From contig JADJOI010000003.1 in NCBI GenBank assembly GCA_016713875.1, positions 1,488,001 to 1,552,000 on the forward strand: DNA of 64,000 bases, read 5' to 3'. A program made the position numbers and the translations under genes. Shown piece after piece: positions 58,735 to 64,000 of this stretch (position 1 is its first letter; each line of letters opens with the position of its first letter). The notes beneath the pieces are model-generated. The model worked only from the letters and a program-made list of their open reading frames with translations, had not been told where the DNA came from and searched no databases. This DNA is from Flavobacteriales bacterium (lineage in GTDB: Bacteria; Bacteroidota; Bacteroidia; Flavobacteriales_F; PHOS-HE28).

Positions 58735-59355
58735 ATGCTGCTTCAGATCCACCCCCGCGATCCGGAGCCCAGGAAGGTGCGCACTATCGCCGAGAAGCTG
58801 CGCGATGGAGCAGTGGTGGTTTGTCCAACGGACACGGTGTACGCGTTCGTGTGCAGCCCCAAGCACGCCACAGCGATGGAACGCGTGGCCCGGCTGAAGG
58901 GGGTGAAGCCCCAGCGCGCCGAACTATCGTTGGTGTGCAAGGACCTCTCGCAGGCCGCATTGTTCGTCCGTCCGATCGATACCGCCACGTTCAGGCTGTT
59001 GAAACGCGCCCTACCAGGCCCTTACACCTTCATCCTTCCGGCCGGTGGCGATGCACCGAAACTGTTTCAAACGAACCGGCGGACGATCGGATTCCGCATT
59101 CCGGATCATCCGGTGGCGTTGGCCTTGGTAGAGGAATTGGGCCACCCCTTGGTGGCGGCCTCTGTGCACGATCCGGACCACGTGGTGGACTACACCACCG
59201 ATCCTGAGCGGATCGCGGAGCATTTGGGCCCGCAGGTGGACCTGGTGATCGATGCGGGAATGGGCGGCCTGGTGGGCAGCACCGTGATCGACCTGAGCGG
59301 AGAGACCCCGGTGGTGCTTCGGCTGGGAAAGGGCGAAGTGGAGGGGCTGATCTAG
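58735..59355 (+). CDS. YciO-type YrdC/Sua5 family protein
   Basis: 206 residues. Residues show the YrdC fold: VVVCPTDTVYAFVC, KPQRAELSLVCKDLS, RALPGPYTFILPAGG, TIGFRIPDHPVALALVEELG and GSTVIDLSGETPVVLRLGKG. The opening LLQIHPRDPEPRKV and overall length match E. coli YciO rather than TsaC. TsaC makes threonylcarbamoyl-AMP for t6A37 tRNA; the role of YciO is less certain. It is interesting that MtaB, which acts on t6A, is encoded in the same window, though not nearby. Confidence 0.88.
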   Translation: MLLQIHPRDPEPRKVRTIAEKLRDGAVVVCPTDTVYAFVCSPKHATAMERVARLKGVKPQRAELSLVCKDLSQAALFVRPIDTATFRLLKRALPGPYTFILPAGGDAPKLFQTNRRTIGFRIPDHPVALALVEELGHPLVAASVHDPDHVVDYTTDPERIAEHLGPQVDLVIDAGMGGLVGSTVIDLSGETPVVLRLGKGEVEGLI

Positions 59356-59503
59356 GCCCCGGAACGTTCATTCATGCCAGCGGTGGTACCTGGACCAGGA
59401 CCCTGTCCCCAGCGATGAAGCTGAACTGGAGCCGTTCTGCTTAAGATCCTGGAAGAGGCTGGTGGTTGGATCATCCGAGTGTTGCTTTGCGGTTCACGAA
59501 ACG

Positions 59504-59653
59504 TATGCATGGCCATACATATATTTATTACCCTGATTTTCAATACGTTAATGTAAAGTCAGGCTTGACTGACCAATCAATGATGTTTTATATGCTTGAT
59601 TATCAATGATTTACCAGCTCAACCCGGGTCGATATATGCATGGCCATGCATAT
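59504..59653. repeat. Paired palindromic repeat locus 2
   Basis: TATGCATGGCCATACATA (59504-59521, one mismatched pair) and the perfect ATATGCATGGCCATGCATAT (59634-59653) bound an AT-rich segment. TGATTTTCAATAC at 59534-59546 begins 23 bases after the first G of GGCC, the same distance as in locus 1 at 4527/4550. A second near-palindrome TTGATTATCAA occurs near 59597. The full 59356-59756 gap lies between convergent genes, holds no credible gene, and no clear hairpin terminator was seen in it. Confidence 0.82.
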
Positions 59654-59756
59654 GTTCGATTTCCCTACTTGGCACGCAATGCCGCTTCGTCCGCGCACCA
59701 CAGCCATAAGGACCTTCACCCTCCACGAGACCGCTAACAGATCCGCCGATAGCAGC

Positions 59757-61286
59757 TCACTCGCAGTCGACCAAGGTCGCGCCGCGGTGCCTGCGGAAGG
59801 CATCGGGTAGGGCCCCGACCACATCCATCGCGGTCATCCCGTCCGCTCCACGCTCTTCAGCGGCGATATCACCGGCCAGACCGTGGATCCAAACACCGAC
59901 AATGGCGGCGTCCGACGGGGAAAGTCCTTGTGCGAGGAGCCCGGTGATCAGGCCGGTCAGCACATCGCCCGTTCCCCCTTTGGCCATGCCGACGTTGCCC
60001 GTCGCATTATACAGGACCCGGCCATCTGCCAGGCAGATGGCCGTATTCGCTCCTTTCAGCACCACCACGCCCCGCCGCTTTTGTGCGAAGGAGGATGACT
60101 TTGCGATACGGTCCCGGGTATCCATGGCCGGTCCGAAGAGTCGATCCGCTTCTCCAGGATGCGGGGTGAGCACGGAGCCGGGAGGGAGCAACTCCAAGAG
60201 ATCCGGCGACCCCGCCAGAATGTTGAGCGCATCTGCATCGAGCACCAGCGGCCAGGACGTGGTGCGCAGAACGTTCTTCAGCAGGAGCGCCGTCTCGTGG
60301 TGCAGACCGATACCTGGTCCGATGCCTACGGCCGACCACCGACCTGATGGAGGAGTGCCTCCGAGGTGATCTCCGTCCCCGAGTTCCAGCACCATGGCCT
60401 CTGGCACCGCGCTGTGCAGTGCCATGCCCATCTGCCGGGGAACGGTGACGGTGACAAGTCCTGCCCCGCTGCGAGCGGCTGCGGCCGTGGCCATGATCGC
60501 TGCGCCGAGATGCCCTGTCCCTCCGGCCATGAGCATGGCGTGACCGAACCTGCCCTTGTGCGCGGCTCTAGGGCGCTCAGGCAGGATGGCATCAATATCC
60601 GTGGCTTCCAACAGGAAGTGCAGGCTTCCGCACGATGCCACGGCATCGCGATCGAGGCCGATGTCGACCACGCGCCATTCGCCGCAATGACCCATGGATC
60701 CGGGTAGGAGCATGAAAGGCTTCGGCACCTGGAAGGTGCACGTCCATCGCGCGTGCACGATCGCTGAACGGTCCTCCGGGCCACCATCTGCGAAGGCGCC
60801 GGACGGAAGGTCGACCGCCACGACCGCTCCCTTCCGCGCGTTGAGCTCGCGCACCAGATGGAGGTAGTGGCCGGTCAATGGTCTGTTGAGGCCGGTCCCG
60901 AACAAGGCATCGATCACCAGTTCATCGTTCCGGAACGCAGGCAGCGTCCGGTCCGGACCGGAGAGGACATCCACGACGACCTCCCTTAGTCGCTTGAGGT
61001 TAAGTACATTATCAGGGGATGATCCTACGGGATCATAGGGACAGAGAACCCGCACCGGCCACTTCCGGGCCGCCAGGTGGCGGGCGATGGCCAGACCGTC
61101 GCCACCGTTGTTACCAGGGCCACAGATGACCAGAACGGGACGGGGAGCGGACCCAAGGACTTCGAGGAAGGCCTTCGTGAAGGCGAGCGCCGCTCGCTCC
61201 ATCAGGTCCGTGCTCCGTATTGGTTCCCGTTCGGTCGTGAGCGCATCGACGCGTCGGACCTGCTCGGCGGTAAGGACGGGCAGCAT
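59757..61286 (-). CDS. nnr: Bifunctional NAD(P)HX epimerase / ADP-dependent NAD(P)HX dehydratase
   Basis: 509 residues. N-terminal YjeF_N (NnrE) domain: DLMERAALAF, VICGPGNNGGDGLAIARHL, DALFGTGLNRPLTG and VDLPSGAF. C-terminal ribokinase-like NnrD domain from about 225: HKGRFGHAMLMAGGTGHLGAAIM, LTPHPGEADRLFG, and NVGMAKGGTGDVLTGLI. Repairs hydrated NADH/NADPH. Promoter-like TACCTTTC at 61291-61298 lies 4 bases before the ATG. Confidence 0.96.
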   Translation of the reverse strand: MLPVLTAEQVRRVDALTTEREPIRSTDLMERAALAFTKAFLEVLGSAPRPVLVICGPGNNGGDGLAIARHLAARKWPVRVLCPYDPVGSSPDNVLNLKRLREVVVDVLSGPDRTLPAFRNDELVIDALFGTGLNRPLTGHYLHLVRELNARKGAVVAVDLPSGAFADGGPEDRSAIVHARWTCTFQVPKPFMLLPGSMGHCGEWRVVDIGLDRDAVASCGSLHFLLEATDIDAILPERPRAAHKGRFGHAMLMAGGTGHLGAAIMATAAAARSGAGLVTVTVPRQMGMALHSAVPEAMVLELGDGDHLGGTPPSGRWSAVGIGPGIGLHHETALLLKNVLRTTSWPLVLDADALNILAGSPDLLELLPPGSVLTPHPGEADRLFGPAMDTRDRIAKSSSFAQKRRGVVVLKGANTAICLADGRVLYNATGNVGMAKGGTGDVLTGLITGLLAQGLSPSDAAIVGVWIHGLAGDIAAEERGADGMTAMDVVGALPDAFRRHRGATLVDCE

Positions 61287-61290
61287 GGCA

Positions 61291-61298
61291 GAAAGGTA
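61291..61298 (-). promoter_or_regulatory. Probable -7 element of nnr
   Basis: TACCTTTC on the minus strand, one base from consensus, 4 bases before the ATG at 61286. It lies just beyond the barrel-gene terminator. Confidence 0.5.
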
Positions 61299-61308
61299 TC
61301 CGAAATGA

Positions 61309-61338
61309 GGAAGCCCCTGCCTTTCGGCAGGGGCTTCC
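61309..61338 (-). terminator. Hairpin terminator of the outer-membrane barrel gene
   Basis: A perfect 13-bp inverted repeat (GGAAGCCCCTGCC at 61309-61321 and its complement at 61326-61338) with a 4-base loop, 21 bases after the stop of the minus-strand gene. The following minus-strand T tract is short (TCATTTC), so termination strength is uncertain. Confidence 0.75.
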
Positions 61339-61358
61339 TCTTCAGCAGGATGGACTCC

Positions 61359-62207
61359 TTACTGGAAGTAGAAGTTCATGTTGATGGACACACCATTGTT
61401 GTTGGTGTCCACGCCGAAGTCGTTCTCCTTCGTACCACCTTCGATCTCGCCAGGTCCGTTGTCGCCAGTGGCGCGGTCCCAGCTCGTGGTGTTGAAGCCT
61501 TTGCTGGCCAGCATCAGGCCCCAGCCGTACTCAGCGCCCAGGGACACTTTGGGAGCGACGAACCACTCCACGCCCACGAAGGCGTTCAGGCCCACCATGA
61601 GGGCACCGCCCTGCTTCTCTTCGGTGATGCGCGAGCCCGTGTTCTCCAGACTGTTGCCGTACTCGAAGCTCTTCTTCTGACCGGCGATGCCGAAGTTCAG
61701 GTCAGCACCGTAGACACCCACCACGCGGGTGCTGCCGACGCGCTTCTCCAAACCCACACCGATCTGGATCGTATTGCCACCCCACTTCGTGGAGTTCTCC
61801 ACCGTGGCGTTCGGATCGGTAGAACCGGCATCCGGGACCAAGGTCGTCTCCTTGTGGCTGTAGAAGCCCAGGCGCAGGCGGCCGCGGAACGCCGTGTTCG
61901 CGTTCTTCAGTTTCTTGACACCGATCACGGCACGGGTCACGCTACCGAAAGCGCCCTCGTCGCCACCACCGGCCCAGTTGTACGGATCCCACGTGCTGGC
62001 GGAGATCCAGCTGGGCACAGCATTGCCCGAGGTGCCGTTGAACAGGTTGCCGGCGTAGCCGATGAACGGGGTGGCGTCGATGGTCAGGCCCCAATCACCA
62101 TCCTGGGACAGCCAATTCTCACCGCGATTGCTGGTGATCTCACCCGTTTGGGCGGTCACTGCCGTAGCGGCGGAGATCGCTGCAGCGAACAGTACAGTCT
62201 TTCTCAT
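61359..62207 (-). CDS. Outer-membrane beta-barrel protein (porin-like)
   Basis: 282 residues, signal peptide (VLFAAAISAATAVTAQ). The mature protein alternates amphipathic strands with Gly/Asn/Thr-rich loops (GLTIDATPFIGYAG, GAEYGWGLML) and ends in Tyr-Phe-Gln (SINMNFYFQ), a barrel-type C-terminal strand. Specific function unknown; porin-like or OmpW/Omp_b-brl-like. It has two candidate -7 elements, a clear terminator, and lower GC than its neighbours, all consistent with a highly expressed envelope protein. Confidence 0.82.
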   Translation of the reverse strand: MRKTVLFAAAISAATAVTAQTGEITSNRGENWLSQDGDWGLTIDATPFIGYAGNLFNGTSGNAVPSWISASTWDPYNWAGGGDEGAFGSVTRAVIGVKKLKNANTAFRGRLRLGFYSHKETTLVPDAGSTDPNATVENSTKWGGNTIQIGVGLEKRVGSTRVVGVYGADLNFGIAGQKKSFEYGNSLENTGSRITEEKQGGALMVGLNAFVGVEWFVAPKVSLGAEYGWGLMLASKGFNTTSWDRATGDNGPGEIEGGTKENDFGVDTNNNGVSINMNFYFQ

Positions 62208-62263
62208 GACGAACGTTTTGGTTTTACGTGTGCTTCTCGTTGATACTCACGGTCCTTCCCGGT

Positions 62264-62318
62264 CAAAGGTAGGTCCGAGGCGCGGCAAAGCTATTAACAA
62301 TCGGTGCGGATATCAACA
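62264..62318 (-). promoter_or_regulatory. Tandem promoter region of the outer-membrane barrel gene
   Basis: On the minus strand, TGTTG (62314-62318) lies 20 bases upstream of TAGCTTTG (62286-62293), a good -33/-7 pair. A second exact element, TACCTTTG (62264-62271), is closer to the gene. Leaders of about 75 and 50 nt are predicted, longer than for other genes here. The TGTTG box is part of a small hairpin (ATCAACA-loop-TGTTGAT, 62312-62331). Confidence 0.6.
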
Positions 62319-62452
62319 CTTTTTTGTTGATCCATCGATCCGTTCGTCGCTTTGGTCCGCCTCATCGCACGTTCGACCGTAGAATTCGGGGGCGAAGATA
62401 GCCTCGGTTCCGACACTACCAAGTTCATGCCGGGAGAACTGTCATTCCACGA

Positions 62453-63106
62453 CTACTGGCGGTAGGCAAGCATTGGTACGAACCGGAAGTCGCCATGCTC
62501 CTCGCGGCTGAGCGTATTGTCCTCCAGCCGTCGGATCCGGACCATGCGCTGCACCGGACCCTCTCCTACGGGAATGACCAGGGAACCACCGAGGCGTAGC
62601 TGCTCCACCAGTGGTTCGGGCACGAATGGTGCTCCACAGGTGACCAGGATTCGGTCATAAGGAGCATAGGTCGGCAATCCTTGGAAGCCGTCGCCGTGAT
62701 ACAGCGACGCCTTGTATCCCATGGACTCCAGCCTGGTCCTGGTGGACAGGAACAACGGTCGGTGCCGCTCGATGCTCCACACTTTGGCCCCCATCGCAGC
62801 GAGCACAGCGGTCTGGTACCCGCTGCCTGTGCCCACTTCCAGAACGCGGTCCCCGCGTCGCACCTCCAGCAGCTGGGTCTGGGTCGCCACGGTGAAGGGT
62901 TGCGATATCGTCTGGCCACATCCGATCGGGAACGGCTTGTCCTCATAGGCATGGAGCCTGAGCGCTGTATCCTCGAAGAACAGATGCCGCGGGACCTGGC
63001 CGATTGCTTCAAGGACCTGCGACGCGATGATGCCCTTGTTCCTCAATTCCTGCACTAGCTTCCGCCGTGCTCCTTGGGACCTGTAATCGTCACTTGGAAG
63101 GGTCAT
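62453..63106 (-). CDS. pcm: Protein-L-isoaspartate O-methyltransferase
   Basis: 217 residues. Repairs isoaspartyl residues. Family blocks: GQVPRHLFF near the N-terminus, QTISQPFTVATQTQLLE, SAM motif VLEVGTGSGYQTAVLAAMG, and DRILVTCGAPFVPEPLVEQLRLGGSLVIPVG. The ATG at 63106 lies 5 bases after a TACTTTTG element. Divergent from the Gfo/Idh gene. Confidence 0.95.
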   Translation of the reverse strand: MTLPSDDYRSQGARRKLVQELRNKGIIASQVLEAIGQVPRHLFFEDTALRLHAYEDKPFPIGCGQTISQPFTVATQTQLLEVRRGDRVLEVGTGSGYQTAVLAAMGAKVWSIERHRPLFLSTRTRLESMGYKASLYHGDGFQGLPTYAPYDRILVTCGAPFVPEPLVEQLRLGGSLVIPVGEGPVQRMVRIRRLEDNTLSREEHGDFRFVPMLAYRQ

Positions 63107-63111
63107 CGCGG

Positions 63112-63119
63112 CAAAAGTA
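63112..63119 (-). promoter_or_regulatory. -7 element of pcm
   Basis: TACTTTTG on the minus strand, an exact TAnnTTTG match, 5 bases before the ATG at 63106. The plus-strand TATTTTCG at 63145-63152 is the likely divergent counterpart for the Gfo/Idh gene. Confidence 0.6.
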
Positions 63120-63172
63120 GCAGCCCCCCCTCGGGGCCGGGGCCTATTTTCGCGCCGCTTTCAACAGTCACC

Positions 63173-64000
63173 ATGTCAGCAGGTCGTTTGCGCATCGGGG
63201 TCCTTGGGGCCGGCCATCTCGGTCGGATCCACCTTCAGCAGGCCTTGACCGTGGACGACTTCGAGGTGGTGGGCTTCCATGACCCGGACCCGGACAAATG
63301 CACGGCGATCCGATCCGAGTTCGGCCTTCCGGCGTTGGGTTCAGTGGATGCGGTGATCGAGGCGGCGGATGTGGTGGATGTGGTGACCCCGACCTTGAGC
63401 CACCACGGATGTGCCATGCAGGCCATGGCCAGGGGACGACATGTGTTCATCGAGAAGCCCCTGGCCAACACGCTGGTGGAGGGTCTTGACCTGGTCCGCA
63501 TGGCGGAGGACACAGGCCTCTGCGTCCAAGTGGGCCACGTCGAACGGTTCAATCCGGCGTTCCAAGCCGCTGTGCCCAGCTTGAAGGAGCCCCTGTTCAT
63601 CGAAGGCCACCGGCTCGCGCAGTTCAATCCCCGTGGAACGGACGTGCCGGTGATCCTCGACCTCATGGTGCATGACCTGGACCTGGTGTTGAGCACCGTG
63701 AGGTCCACCGTGACAGCAGTGCATGCGAGCGGTGTGGCAGTGGTGAGCGATTCGCCGGATATCGCCAACGCACGGATCGAGTTCGCCAACGGCTGTGTGG
63801 CCAATCTCACGGCCAGTCGGATCAGCTTGAAGAACATGCGGAAGATGCGCTTCTTCCAACGGGATGCATACATCTCCGTGGACATGCTGACCAAGGAGAC
63901 GGAGATCGTGCGGATGGAGGCGGTGGTCGGGGACCCGGATCCCTTCGCGATCACGCTCGATCTTGGCGGCGACAAGGGCAAGCGAGCGATCCAGTTCGAG
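63173..64000 (+). CDS. Gfo/Idh/MocA family NAD(P)-dependent dehydrogenase, truncated by window end
   Basis: 276 codons are visible with no stop before base 64000. Rossmann motif IGVLGAGHLGRIH, the catalytic-site VFIEKPLANT (EKP) and QVGHVERFNPAFQA identify the family; the latter block is typical of the WlbA-like/UDP-sugar 3-dehydrogenase branch. DLMVHDLDLVLS provides the conserved catalytic His. Likely acts on a nucleotide sugar for surface polysaccharide. ATG 63173 starts just before the first strand. Confidence 0.9.
   Translation, partial: MSAGRLRIGVLGAGHLGRIHLQQALTVDDFEVVGFHDPDPDKCTAIRSEFGLPALGSVDAVIEAADVVDVVTPTLSHHGCAMQAMARGRHVFIEKPLANTLVEGLDLVRMAEDTGLCVQVGHVERFNPAFQAAVPSLKEPLFIEGHRLAQFNPRGTDVPVILDLMVHDLDLVLSTVRSTVTAVHASGVAVVSDSPDIANARIEFANGCVANLTASRISLKNMRKMRFFQRDAYISVDMLTKETEIVRMEAVVGDPDPFAITLDLGGDKGKRAIQFE

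Noticed and set aside
62312..62331. Terminator for pcm at the AT-rich hairpin
   Set aside because: The stem is only 7 bp and AT-rich, no T tract follows on the minus strand, and it lies about 120 bases past the pcm stop. It fits better as part of the promoter region of the barrel gene.

Overview
The window comes from a GC-rich (roughly 65%) member of the Bacteroidota, most likely a Flavobacteriales-type lineage. Three things point there. Many genes carry the Bacteroidota promoter -7 motif TAnnTTTG a few bases before the start codon. Several secreted proteins end in a type IX secretion (T9SS) sorting domain. The gene set itself is typical: RNase Y, a PD40/OmpA-like T9SS accessory protein, DUF2141, a long-form Lgt, paired rhomboids behind mutL, and KDO/lipopolysaccharide genes. 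No rRNA, tRNA, CRISPR array, transposase or prophage was seen; the region reads as ordinary chromosome.

Layout. 1-5.7 kb: end of a membrane protein, SLC13 transporter, outer-membrane barrel, sugar-nucleotide epimerase, a repeat-bearing gap and a methyltransferase. 5.7-7.9 kb: zapB-like, zapA and rny, ending in a strong terminator. 8.1-10.9 kb: M23 peptidase, glycerophosphodiesterase lipoprotein and a tiny T9SS-type protein. 10.9-14.8 kb: a tightly overlapping operon of a secreted regulatory-domain protein, a stand-alone adenylation enzyme, an acyl carrier protein, a GNAT and an AAC(3)-like acyltransferase. 14.8-18.8 kb: SIMPL protein and an efflux ABC system. 18.8-27.6 kb: GH3/serine-hydrolase fusion, mutL, two rhomboids, an EEP hydrolase and a TraB/GumN protein. 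27.6-36.3 kb: mtaB, lgt, an inositol-monophosphatase-like gene, a sodium:solute symporter, a T9SS cargo protein, recR and a glycosyltransferase fusion. 36.3-40.8 kb: E2 subunit, T9SS-type PD40 protein and an exonuclease.

40.8-44.3 kb is the most striking region: kdsA, then a transaldolase-family aldolase fused to a KdsD-type CBS pair, then a KdsC-like HAD phosphatase. This looks like a KDO pathway in which the usual SIS isomerase domain (KdsD) is replaced by an aldolase domain. The fusion gene is bracketed by two unrelated inverted-repeat elements. 44.3-49.8 kb is a six-gene minus-strand operon in which every pair overlaps (YwqK/MORN protein, mnmA, lipoprotein, subtilase, aat, DUF2141). 49.9-57 kb holds glycosyltransferases, two L,D-transpeptidase-family genes and a GtrB-like pair; 57.0 kb is the SRP RNA. 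57.2-64 kb holds an SDR, a canonical fructose-6-phosphate-aldolase-family gene, a YciO-type protein, a second repeat locus, the NAD(P)HX repair enzyme, a barrel protein, pcm and a truncated Gfo/Idh dehydrogenase.

Two themes cross the window. First, the SRP RNA begins 4 nt after its TAnnTTTG element, and many mRNAs have the same 4-7 nt gap between that element and the start codon, implying leaderless transcription. Second, an unusual palindrome (ATATGYATGGCCATRCATAT) occurs as pairs at two gene-free loci 55 kb apart.
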